From Agelas oroides (lineage: Eukaryota > Porifera > Demospongiae > Agelasida > Agelasidae): 64,000 nucleotides of DNA. This document shows, in pieces, positions 1-9,386 of this stretch (the first letter of the stretch is position 1; each line of letters opens with the position of its first letter). The notes under the pieces were generated by a model. The model was given only the letters and a program-made list of their open reading frames with translations, was not told the origin of the DNA and did no database searches. Where the stretch lies: positions 5,096,699 to 5,160,698 of the forward strand of contig OX422194.1 in assembly GCA_949130485.1 (NCBI GenBank), in the 5' to 3' direction. Made by a program: the position numbers and the translations under genes.

Positions 1-840
1 CCTGGACCAGCTGTATATGTGGTAGTTACAACATTGGATGATGGTGAGTGTCACAGCTGGTGTGCTAAATATTGAGATGGGCATATGTGTTCATATAGTT
101 TGTCTGCTCTATTGTCTAGCAATGTTGTTTCAGTTGAGGCTGAGTGGGAGTGGATCTGAGAGACTGTCAGGAATGAGTTGTAAGTATTAGTTCTTGTGAG
201 TGGATTATCGGTCATGATTCATAAGAGATTGTACCATGATGTGTGGGTGGATGAACAGTATGGTTGCTTCTTACGGCATTCAGTAACGTGTGTAGAAATC
301 ATTAGCAATGGTACTCATCTATGTGTGGGTAGTGTGTATGGGAACATGTCCTTAATTCATGTAATCATATCCATCTAAGTGCTTCAGGGTACAAATTCCA
401 TAGAAACTACAAAACACTATCTGCAGGATGTTACTATAAATGCAAAATTAAATGACATCACCCATGGAGTTGTTCAGGATATAAATCAACTCTGCCAGTG
501 TGGACTCAGTGCAGAACACATCACTGCATGAAGGTGCATTTCAGTGTTTTGAAAACTCGGAGCAGCAGGTGACATTTCGTGCAAGGTTGCATGGAACTGC
601 CCAGTTGACTAGCTCACAGCTGGTAGCATATTTGGAAACGTTTGTTGTGCAAACAGACTCCACCATTGTTGTACAAGGTTTGTGTCTGGATGTGGACAGA
701 AGCTGTCCCGTAGTCATCAACACTTGGTGACCCACAATGCACTTCAACAACCACAGCTGACAACACTGAAGCCATCATCGGTGGAGTGGTAGCTGTGATA
801 GTAATTATGATTTTGGCTGTGACTGTAATCATCATTATAA

Positions 841-1437
841 AAGACTTAAAAAACATTAAAAATGTAAAAAGATGTAGGGATGGCATGCCAAAAAGTATGC
901 AAACAAGGTAGGGATAATGCATGAAAGCAAAGGTCAACATATTGGCAAAGCCCCATCCCTACATCTTTTTCACACTACAGTTAGTGCATGGGGGTCTTCC
1001 TAAAACGTACCACAAGTTCACAACCTTTATTACTGGCAGTTCATGGCTGTAGCCTCGTTCTCAGGTCACCTCCTTCTCCCACATGGCCTGGTAATGAGGC
1101 TAGTATGACCCTCTTGGTAGCATTATGTTATACGGAACCTCTTCAACAACTTAAGCAGTGAGTTGGAGTAGACTGCAGACTTATGATAGTGTCGTTAAAG
1201 TACATGGCATGGTTTTAACCTCGTCCCCAGGCCACATTCCTTCTCCCACATGTTGGCTCAGGGACGAGGCTAATATGATCTAGCAGCATTGCATCAACTG
1301 TAGTGTGAAAAAGATGTAGGGATGGGGCTTTGCCAATATGTTGACCTTTGCTTTCATGCATTATCCCTACCTTGTTTGCATACTTTTTGGCATGCCATCC
1401 CTACATCTTTTTACATTTTTAATGTTTTTTAAGTCTT
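841..1437. repeat. 142-bp perfect inverted repeat with 313-bp spacer
   Basis: Bases 841-982 and 1296-1437 are exact reverse complements over 142 bases by direct reading; the bases on both sides of each arm do not pair. Each arm contains a small hairpin element with ends aaaaagatgtagggatgg and its complement. The spacer (983-1295) contains two degenerate copies of the CCTCGTTCYCAGG / GAGGCTA hairpin family. The left arm begins in sequence that continues the transmembrane exon of gene A, so part of a gene fragment has been copied in inverted orientation. Confidence 0.9.
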
Positions 1438-2879
1438 GTTTCTGTACTTTTTTGATGTTAATCTCAGTTACAGTTACACGTAAGTGTAATCACAACACCA
1501 GAACTTGAAACGGCGTTGACAGTTTAGTAGTGGTTCCAGGCACGTATTAAATAATTAGGCCTATGTGTAATATAGCCAGCTAGAACCTGATGAAGGGCCA
1601 ACCACTCTTCCTACCAAACTTTGTGAAACCAATTTCAGTTGTCAATCACATGACGACTGACCAGCTGCAGCACAGAAACTACTATCCTACTGACAACTGA
1701 CCATCCTAGCTTTACAGTTCAAAGGCTATTTTTAGTGTAGCTACAAGTAGGCAGCTGAATGCAGCGCCTTACCTACGTAGTGTTCATAAGCCTTGCCCAA
1801 TGCCGGCGGGAGGAAAAAACCGTGACAGCCAAGCGTACTGTCCGCTGGCGATTTCGCGCGCGTGTGTACTAGTCTCGCTTCCAGACCAATGACCATGGTC
1901 TTTGGTCTGGGAACGAGACTTCGTGTGCGCATGCGTACAAAATTAGAAAATGGCGTCCTAAGCAACGCACAGCAGCCTCAGAGTGTTGTGAATGGCTTTT
2001 GTTGACTAGGGTGAACTTGAAGCTATGAAGACGCTGAGTGGTCGTAGAGCTCCGCGCTGTGATAAGCATCAGTTTCGTGCTAAAATTACGGTGAGTGCTT
2101 GAACCGTTTTTGAGTTATTGTTGTTTGAACAAAAGTCGTAACAAGAAAGAAAGAAAGAAGAATACGAAAAATGGCACTTTTGCTATCGCACACTTTTGCG
2201 TTTAGCTGTCTTCCGCGTGGCTTTTGGCCACTTATATGAGTCTTGCTGATCACAAAGGCACTCAAAGAGGAAGCCTGGATGCTTAAATAAACTTTTTGCG
2301 TGTTTGTGGTGAAGTTATACGGCTTTTGCTTAAGTATTGCATATATTGCGCGTCGGCGCCATCCCTACATAGAGAGTCTACCGACTCTCTGACAATTGTT
2401 GCCTTTGTAACAAGGAGTCGTTCGGCATATTCCTCTATTCACCAGGATGTTGGGTAAGAAAATAATATATCTAATAGCTAGTGCATATATAGAGTCATGG
2501 CGAAGGAACCGTAGCGGCCGTAGCGGCTTTGGCCGCTACACTTTTTAGGCCGCAAATTAATATTCTATATTAGGCCACTGTTAATGAAATTCATGTTTCT
2601 GGTCAGGGAATTACCTTACAGCTAGTGCGGGCGGGAGGTATTCATTATTCATTATGATGACGTCACTGCCTGAGAATTCGGAGCCTACTTTCTCTTCATA
2701 GAACTGCTTGAAGGTAAAAGTAGGAAGTGGACATTCTGCTATCTTCCATGGCAAAGAGTTATTCTTGCTGAAGTGTAATACACACAAATTGAGCAGACCC
2801 ATACTTTATCAACAGTAAAAGGCGAGAAAGCTCGAAACACAGACGGGCAGAACAGCTGCACGAGGTGCTGAATCTAGAT
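1438..2879. other. Intronic or intergenic stretch of gene A, no firm gene
   Basis: I see no conserved protein here. A 50-bp hairpin (1871-1920) starts agtctcg and ends cgagact. A CpG-richer part (about 1800-2100) holds a possible short first exon, ATG 2025 to 2090, followed by a good donor (gtgagt at 2091), but no downstream exon could be joined to it. A short tandem of gtagcgg-type units lies at 2508-2545. Confidence 0.4.
1871..1920. repeat. Hairpin element, AGTCTCG family
   Basis: The ends agtctcg and cgagact are complementary, and the inner sequences ccagacca and tggtctgg also pair around a ccatgg centre. It belongs to the same family as 22829-22874 and 22945-22995. No clear target duplication is visible here. 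Confidence 0.6.
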
Positions 2880-5800
2880 CTTCTTCTTCTTCTTTATAAC
2901 CTCCACTTAAGGAGAGTATCCCTGTTTGGGCAAACTTCTGCAGTCAGTTATGGGGGCCTAGTCCGAACGGAGAATCAGGGAGCTGCGGGCGCTCTTTAGT
3001 TGGGTCAGGAAATCGATGATAAACATTTGGGTGGGCGTGTCCTTAATCCATTCCAGGCCGAGTACAACCTCGGCGAATCGCAGTGGGTCTGCTTCCAGGT
3101 CTGGGAGGTGCGGTTTTATCGTTTCGGGGGTAGCACTTAAAAGGCGAGATCGGACAGGTGAGAGGGCCGGGCATTTGGCTATGAAGTGGAGGGGGTTTTC
3201 GGGCTCGGAGTGGCAGAGTTTGCAGGTGGGGTTATTAGGTTGGCTGCGATCTTTCCTCCATCGAAAGCGACTGGCATCTGCTTCTAGCCCGTCGCACCCT
3301 ACTAGAAGGCGGATGCGAAAGTTGTTCCTACGGGTTGCGTGGGTGTCCTGGAGGGTGACGGTCCAGTGTGGGGCGGGTCTTCCAATCGGTAAATCACAGT
3401 CACCTAGGGGATATTCCTCGCATTGGTCTAGCATGGTGATGTATGCTCGGATGTTCAGGAGCCGTTTGATTGATCGTTTCCAGGTCTCTTTGTTGCGGGG
3501 TGTACTAAGAAGCTGTTTGATGGAGGGGAGGCAGAGCTCGTCAAGGAGGTTTCCCCAGGTGACAGTGATTCCTTTAGCTCTGGGGTTTGCAACTCTGGCT
3601 TCGAGCAGCTGCTTGGGGAGGTCACTGGCTTGCATGTTAATGATGGAGTTTATGAAAGCCAGCTGTCGTTGAGAGATGTAGGATAAAATGGAACGGGAGC
3701 CAATCAGGCTCTGGAGGGCTGCCGCTGGACATCTGATAGGGAGGCCTTGGATGGTACGGAGGATCTTACGGTGGGTGCGCTCAAGAATGTTCAGTTCGGT
3801 ACTGGTGAGTGACCACAATTCTGAGCCATAGAGCATGATGGGGATGGATAAAGTCGAGTAGAGTTTGTATGATGTGACAGGGTGTAGACATCCAAACCTG
3901 GATCCTACAGCGTTAAGTGCGAAGAATGCACTTCTCCCTGCTGTGCTCCGCTCTGTGGTGCGTGACAAGGTGGAGAAGGAGACTGATCGGAGGATCCCAA
4001 GATGGTGCACCTCATCTACTTCTTGCACTTTCTCACTCCCTAGGTGCCATTCCCGTAAGGATCTTGCTTGAGTTCTTGAACGGGGAGACTCTCCAAAGAC
4101 CATGATGAATGACTTGCATGCGTTTAGGTTGTAACGCCATTTCCCTGCATAGGAGTGTACGATGTTTAGCATGGCTTGGAGTTCTTGAGGAGATTCTGCA
4201 ATTAAGGCAAGGTCATCAGCGTACATAGGTGCTCCGATGTAAATGGAATTCGCTCTCACTCCAAGTCCTGAGATGGAGAGGAGGTCGAGGAGTTCGTCAA
4301 CGAAGATGGAGTAGAGAAGGGGTGAGAGGATGGCACCCTGTCTGACACCTTGGTGAATGGGGAAGCTGGCAGAGGTGGCGTTGTTCCAGGCAACAGAGCA
4401 GGAAGAGTTCTTGTACCATGTATAGAGTAGATGCCATATGCGCATGGGGAGTCCCTTGTTGTGAAGCTTAACAAAGAGACCTTCGTGCCACACAGTATCA
4501 AAGGCTTTCCTGGCATCTAGAAAGGCAACATATGCTTTCTTGCTTCGTTCTCTTGTGTGTTGGATGGCCTCTTGTAAAATGTAGGCAGTGTGAAGACAGC
4601 TGTATCCAGACCTGAAGCCACCTTGCAGTGGATTTAGTGATATATCTGGTGAGATGATATTGATGAGCACCTTCTCAAGGACCTTACTGATGGATGACAG
4701 CAGAGATATGCCTCTGTAGTTGGATGGATCACGTAGGTCCCTGTCATGGCCTTTGGGGATGGGTATTACGTGGCCGTGCAAGAAGGATGCAGGGATGTGT
4801 CCAGTGGCAAGTATGGCATTAAAGGTGTTGGCCAAATGTATAATGAGGGAGGGCCCTCCAAAATGCAGGTGCTCAGCCTCAACCTCATCTGGACCAGGTG
4901 CTTTGTTGGAGGCAAGTGATTCAATGGCCCTGGCTACTTCACCTGGAGATACTGTGATGTCTTCACCAGGTGGGATGGTGAGTAGGTGTTGGAATTCCGC
5001 AGTGATGGTGGGGTGGAAGGTGTCATCAAAGGAGGAGGATGGAGTTGGGGAAGCAAGATCTTGGAAGTGAGTTTTCCAGCCGTCCATGATCTCAGGGCCT
5101 TCATAGGTCTTTCCTCTAGAGACTAGTTGAGTGGTGGGGACCATTTGGTGGCCATTCTTCTGTCGGATGGTACGAAAAAGTTTCCGGGGATCAGTGTTGT
5201 GAAGGTCTAGAGAAGCAAAGAAGTTCTCACGTTCTTCCCTTTTGCGTTGTCTTAGAAGAGAGCGGAATCTTCCCTTAGAGGATTTGTAATGATTGCGCAC
5301 AGGATGGTCTGAGTTCCTGGGTTTGCCAGCAGCCCTCCACACTTTATAAGCCTGTTGGGCAGCTCGCTGTGCCTGGCGAAGTTTGTCATCCCAACCCTGC
5401 TTTTTGTGAGGGGAGTATTTTTTAGGTGGGATGGAATTGTAAGCTGTCTGCAGCATCAGTGTTGTTAGGGTGGTGAGATGCTGATCGATAAGTGTTGGAT
5501 TTTTCAGACACTCTTCCAGGGTTGGGCACTTTATTTGGCTGAGTTGTTCCTCTATGGGTACTGTGTAGAGAGCTTCTATCTCCATAGGTGAGAGTTTGTC
5601 CCAGTTTGGCTTAGAATGTGTCTGGTTCTGTGGCTCTACAGGGCTGGGTGCTGCGTTTGGGTGGAAGCAAAGCTCCATCTGTGCCAGGATTGGAAGATGG
5701 TCTGAGGTGTTAATAGGGTCTTCTTCAGCCACTACACACTTGGAGATGGAAGAGAGCATGTGTGATGGACCAAGGAAGTGGTCAATGGTGGATAGGGAGC

Positions 5801-6053
5801 CATGTGCTTCACTCTCATATGTGTGGGTGGTCTGAGAGGGACTAAGATGAAGGTGATAAGACAAGTACTTCCATCTGCGTAGATATCGGAGTAAGATGCG
5901 GCCATGCTCGTTGGCAGGTGTACATGCTTGAGGGCCCCCTTCTGTCCCCAGATCTGCATTAAGGTCTCCTAGAATATATACATCGTTGTCAAGACCGTAG
6001 AGACCAAGAGTTGCATCCAGGTCACGTGACCAATAATGACGTAGCGTCACCAA
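2880..6053 (-). mobile_element. 5'-truncated non-LTR retrotransposon (LINE)
   Basis: The element lies on the minus strand. Its 3' end is marked by a short run of GAA/AAG triplets (plus-strand ttcttcttcttc near 2880) about 70 bp past the ORF stop. Its 5' end falls inside the endonuclease domain near 6053, so it is truncated, as target-primed reverse transcription often leaves copies. At that end the motif accaataatgacgta occurs twice, about 24 bp apart. I found no target-site duplication. It sits in the intron between the transmembrane and tail exons of gene A. Confidence 0.85.
2958..6053 (-). CDS. LINE endonuclease (partial) / reverse transcriptase protein
   Basis: A frame of 1,031 codons is open without interruption. 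The first codon is TTG and an in-frame stop lies five codons upstream (6069-6071), so the natural start is lost with the 5' truncation. Residues 1-125 are the C-terminal half of an exonuclease-endonuclease-phosphatase domain: GDLNAD at 29-34, STIDHF at 88-93 and SDHLPI at 117-122. Reverse transcriptase follows: NKAPGPDE at 383-390, PIPKG at 431-435, SNYRGISLL at 444-452, FLDARKAFD at 511-519, HQGVRQGAILSPLL at 567-580 and the catalytic YADD at 611-614. Near the C-terminus is a CxxC-HxxxxC cysteine cluster (CKLCHSE ... FIAKC), as in CR1/Jockey-type and related LINEs. The exact clade is not assigned. The intact frame over 3 kb suggests a recent insertion, but without the N-terminal endonuclease half it is not autonomous. 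Confidence 0.85.
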   Translation of the reverse strand: MVTLRHYWSRDLDATLGLYGLDNDVYILGDLNADLGTEGGPQACTPANEHGRILLRYLRRWKYLSYHLHLSPSQTTHTYESEAHGSLSTIDHFLGPSHMLSSISKCVVAEEDPINTSDHLPILAQMELCFHPNAAPSPVEPQNQTHSKPNWDKLSPMEIEALYTVPIEEQLSQIKCPTLEECLKNPTLIDQHLTTLTTLMLQTAYNSIPPKKYSPHKKQGWDDKLRQAQRAAQQAYKVWRAAGKPRNSDHPVRNHYKSSKGRFRSLLRQRKREERENFFASLDLHNTDPRKLFRTIRQKNGHQMVPTTQLVSRGKTYEGPEIMDGWKTHFQDLASPTPSSSFDDTFHPTITAEFQHLLTIPPGEDITVSPGEVARAIESLASNKAPGPDEVEAEHLHFGGPSLIIHLANTFNAILATGHIPASFLHGHVIPIPKGHDRDLRDPSNYRGISLLSSISKVLEKVLINIISPDISLNPLQGGFRSGYSCLHTAYILQEAIQHTRERSKKAYVAFLDARKAFDTVWHEGLFVKLHNKGLPMRIWHLLYTWYKNSSCSVAWNNATSASFPIHQGVRQGAILSPLLYSIFVDELLDLLSISGLGVRANSIYIGAPMYADDLALIAESPQELQAMLNIVHSYAGKWRYNLNACKSFIMVFGESPRSRTQARSLREWHLGSEKVQEVDEVHHLGILRSVSFSTLSRTTERSTAGRSAFFALNAVGSRFGCLHPVTSYKLYSTLSIPIMLYGSELWSLTSTELNILERTHRKILRTIQGLPIRCPAAALQSLIGSRSILSYISQRQLAFINSIINMQASDLPKQLLEARVANPRAKGITVTWGNLLDELCLPSIKQLLSTPRNKETWKRSIKRLLNIRAYITMLDQCEEYPLGDCDLPIGRPAPHWTVTLQDTHATRRNNFRIRLLVGCDGLEADASRFRWRKDRSQPNNPTCKLCHSEPENPLHFIAKCPALSPVRSRLLSATPETIKPHLPDLEADPLRFAEVVLGLEWIKDTPTQMFIIDFLTQLKSARSSLILRSD

Positions 6054-6204
6054 TAATGACGTATGGGGCTAATGCACATTTTCACACAGACTCTACCACA
6101 AGCGACGAAAGCTGGGCGGTCTCCTGGGAACGACGACGAAGTCAGTACGTATAATCTTACTGTTTTCCAAATATTTTACTGGATGGTTGGTAGGGTCTGA
6201 AGGC

Positions 6205-6335
6205 TTATACCCTCGAAAAAGGGGCTTTATTTTGCAGTCTAAAGGTGCACATTTAGAAAAAATTCGCCGCTGCGCTTCGCGCGGAACAGCACGGCCTCTA
6301 CACTTCAAATTTGCTTCCTACGCCTATGCTTAGTG
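6205..6335. repeat. Dispersed repeat, copy 1 (second copy at 34950-35095)
   Basis: The segment with ttttgcagtctaaaggtg, aaattcgcc and ggcctctacacttc ... tttgcttcctacg recurs in the same orientation at about 34950-35095 with scattered differences and one insertion. It is probably the remains of an interspersed repeat. I cannot assign a class. Confidence 0.55.
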
Positions 6336-6460
6336 ATAGTCTGATACCATTGAGTGTACATATATATACATGTACACTCAGTGTATATAGCTATACACAG
6401 CAAAAACAACTATATGTTTTCAATTTTTTTTAAGTGAATAGTCCAAACTCTCCTGATAGT

Positions 6461-6517
6461 TAGCTAGCCTTGTTCCCAGGCTCTCCTCCTTACGGGGGAG
6501 AGCCTGGAAATGACACT
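6461..6517. mobile_element. Hairpin mini-element with 10-bp direct repeats
   Basis: A 57-bp palindromic insert contains ccttgttcccaggctctcc and its near complement ggagagcctggaaatga. It is flanked by tcctgatagt at 6451-6460 and again at 6518-6527, a target-site duplication. It lies in the last intron of gene A, next to the tail exon. Confidence 0.75.
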
Positions 6518-7927
6518 TCCTGATAGTCACTTGTTGTGGTCTTTAGACAGCAATGCTAAGTGATGCTGGAGCTAGGAAATTGGTTGATCTTTTGCTACAA
6601 GAAGGAACCAGCTAAATGGAGTGATGTTGCTAGGTCAGGAAATGAAACCGTTACCACCACACAGTGTGAAGCATATGAGTTAGCAAAGTTAGGCCATGAG
6701 TACGAGGACCTCTCTGTGTATCAGAACTCAGAATACGAGGTCTCCAGCCCCAGAGGGTCCTCATGTACCTACCGGAAAGTCTGGAGAATGAATGAGAACG
6801 CATAATATTATCATGTACTTGCTTTAATGAATTACTTATAAGTTGTCCGAAATTGTAGCTGAGTTAGACATCGAAAATTATACAGTACTAGAGATGCTCA
6901 GTACAGCAGCTTACACCATGCATGTCCATGTAACAATTGACTTAGTGCTATATTCACCCTGCATTTATATAGTTATTAGACCATTGTGTAATCATTTAAG
7001 TGTACATGTACATTTACAAAAATTTTTTTGATGTAGTATGTTTATTCAAGCAGATTGCACAGGACGGCCTATATTGTTTTCTGTTGCATCTTTTTGAGGC
7101 AGATAAAGTTACATTTCAAGTGTAATTATACCAGAGGCACATTCTGCCAGGCAAACAATACAAAATGGGTAAACAAACTTTTACAAAACACTATACTCAC
7201 TATAAACCACAGCTTCCATCGCAGTGAACTATCTGCAGCCAGTAATTGATGTGTACGCATTATATGTATATGTTACAAAACAGTATACGCCTTCGGCTTG
7301 TACTATTTTCAATGAGACCCTGCATGCATGGTTGAGTACTATTAGTGATCCCTAGATGGAGCAGCATGGGCCCAGTAAAATGCTGCTCCGTCTAGCTGGC
7401 TCCGGGGATGACTGATTTGTTGTTCTATGTCTATGACCATCTCCACCTGCTGTAACTCACAAGCAGTAGCAATGTCAATTTTGGACTGGGTCGCGACTGT
7501 GCGATCTCGCCTACAATTTCCGGGACGAGACGGAATGAGGCGTGACTGCGGTTACGTAGTCGTAATCCACGACCACGGGACGGTAGACGTGACAAGAACG
7601 GCAGGTACATGCATGTACATTGGCTCCTTTTGTTAAGTTATGTCCAGGAGATTTGCACTGTGGTACACACCATGTGCAGAGGTGCGTGATATATCTGTGG
7701 TAATTTTTGTTCAGGGTTTTCATACAATAATGGTGCCTTGGCCAGGGGATGCATTCTCTAATGAATGCCGTCTCCACGAGGTGTAGGGAAATCATACTAC
7801 AAATACATGCACTGTGTGTCCCTAAGAGATTGAAGCTCTTTAGTGTCACTGGTAGATGACTCTTGATTACACAAGTACAGCCGGTTAGGAAGCAGCAAAT
7901 GTAGATTTGATATACAGACATCTTCGG

Positions 7928-7980
7928 GCCTTGTTCCCAGGCTCTCCCCTCGGGGTGAGGAGAGAGCCTGGGAATGAGGC
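7928..7980. repeat. Hairpin element, CCTTGTTCCCAGG family
   Basis: The arms ccttgttcccaggctctcc and its complement (gagagcctgggaatgagg) form an almost perfect hairpin with a short centre. It belongs to the same family as 6461-6517 and the centre of 8267-8413. No target duplication is evident. Confidence 0.65.
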
Positions 7981-8266
7981 TATAGCTATTGACTAAGTGG
8001 ACCTGGGTGGAGTATTCCCAAAGTTCTGCCCATTATGTTATTTTATGATTTCTGAATATTCTCCCAATTATTCCCTTATTTCCTTAGTCTATTATTTCTG
8101 AATCACTTGAACAGTTTCAGAACAAACAGTGTATTTACGAGTGACCTGATTTTTACTGGTAGACTGAATGGAATTAATGTTGTTCACTAGCTGCTTATCT
8201 TCCTCTAATTCACAACCTGTGTCTGTATCAATCACTGCAACATTCACCTACTTTTTCAGAACAATT

Positions 8267-8413
8267 TTCTACACTTTACCTTGTTTCTATGGTAAACAGG
8301 CGGGGAAAGGCAAGCCTCCTTCCCAGGCTCTCCCTGCTAAGGAGGGGGAGAGCCTGATATGAGGCTAGCTTTTCCCTACCTGTTTACCATAGAAACAAGG
8401 GTAAAGTGTAGAA
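8267..8413. mobile_element. Nested palindrome: 45-bp arms around a hairpin
   Basis: The outer arms (about 8267-8312 and 8368-8413) pair as ttctacactttacc ... ggtaaagtgtagaa and tttctatggtaaacagg with its complement. The centre is a CCAGGCTCTCC-family hairpin. The structure looks like a MITE with a second palindromic element at its apex. A related arm fragment (tgtttctatagtaacaggtg) appears near 9034-9054. Confidence 0.7.
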
Positions 8414-9386
8414 TATATAGTTAGTTGTTACCTTGGGTACAAGTGTCAGTAACACATTTACAGCATGTCAGCCATGTGTGAGTCTAGCCTGACTTTGAGA
8501 GTAGCTCTGAACAAAGGTAAGTGTAGCAGGGAATGCCTGGTAGGGAAAGGCCAGGGTATAATGCCAGGAAGTTGTAGATTCTGTTTCATATACCACAGGA
8601 AGTTGTAATGATGTTTCATACAAACCACCTTGTTTACAGTGTCAACTGTCTCAATACCAACATGACTAGCATGGTATAGCCATAGATTTTTATGGCTTAC
8701 AAAACCATGCAGCTTTGTTTACTACAAATGCACAAGCACGTTCCTGTGAGATTTATTCTCTTTAGTGCCAGCAGTACATGACTACCCAAGTACAGTTGGG
8801 TGAGACAACAGTGCTGCTCAATATACAGAAGCCTTAGCTATCAATTAGACCACAGTCTGTTGTTTACTAAACACTTCGTTGGATCTAGAGCAAACTGTGT
8901 ATATAGCTATGTTATAGTTGGATTTGTGGTTAATAAAAACTAAAAACTTGGAGACAAGTAGTAATCCCATGCATGTCTGCCATGCTGCAAGTGTGCTACT
9001 GACGCTTGTATCAACCTAAGATATACAGTGTATTGTTTCTATAGTAACAGGTGGGGAAAGGCCTAGGAACAATGCTGGTCATATACCACCGGATGTTGTA
9101 AGGATGTTTCATATAATTACAGTGTCTATTATCTTGCATGCGTAGCATCAAGTAACAATCTGGTGGAAGAATAGCATGGTATAGCCATGGGTAGTTATGG
9201 ATTACAAAAACCAACCCTTGTCCTCAGACTTTGCCCTCGGACCTGAAGTGATTACTTACCCTAAATCCCAAGAACAAGAACAATTCAACAGCAAAATTTA
9301 CTTCACTGTGCATGGAATCAGGACAGACTTGATGTAGCTGTGTTGGGTGATTTGATCGAAGATCTTCATTCTGCTACAGCTATACA

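Larger units (their letters stand above)
1..6805 (+). pseudogene. Gene A: decayed Ig/FN3-family receptor, 3' part
   Basis: This is the 3' part of a receptor related to gene D. Bases 1-43 end an FN3 exon (phase 1, donor gtgagt). The exon from 120 (AMLFQLRLSG) matches gene D 36026-36078, but the donor expected after ctgtcag reads GA instead of GT. The exon from 388 encodes the membrane-proximal domain (LCQCG, FQCFEN, FRARLHGTAQ). Its frame shifts near 525 and again near 728, before a transmembrane stretch at about 757-834 (AIIGG followed by Val/Ile-rich residues). The tail exon ends at TAA 6803-6805 and carries KWSDVA, CEAYE, YEDL, VYQNS and EYEV. Its acceptor is weak and does not fit the phase of gene D. 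A LINE sits between the transmembrane and tail exons, and the sequence just after the transmembrane segment is duplicated in inverted orientation. The frame breaks could be assembly errors, but three independent lesions favour a pseudogene. Confidence 0.7.
6806..9386. other. Spacer between genes A and B with duplicated blocks and hairpins
   Basis: No coding sequence is recognised. Two block pairs are diverged duplicates: 7770-7925 with 8700-8835 (shared tactacaaatrca, ctctttagtg and acaagtacag-type strings) and 8520-8710 with 9040-9215 (shared ggggaaagg, gatgtttcata and agcatggtatagcca). A hairpin lies at 7928-7980 (ccttgttcccaggctctcc ... gagagcctgggaatgagg) and a larger palindrome at 8267-8413. 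The duplicated blocks lie just upstream of gene B and may reflect repeated duplication of its 5' flank. Confidence 0.5.

Noticed and set aside
3016-5835. Plus-strand frames of up to 218 codons across the LINE
   Set aside because: They are antisense shadows of the reverse transcriptase frame and have no family motifs.
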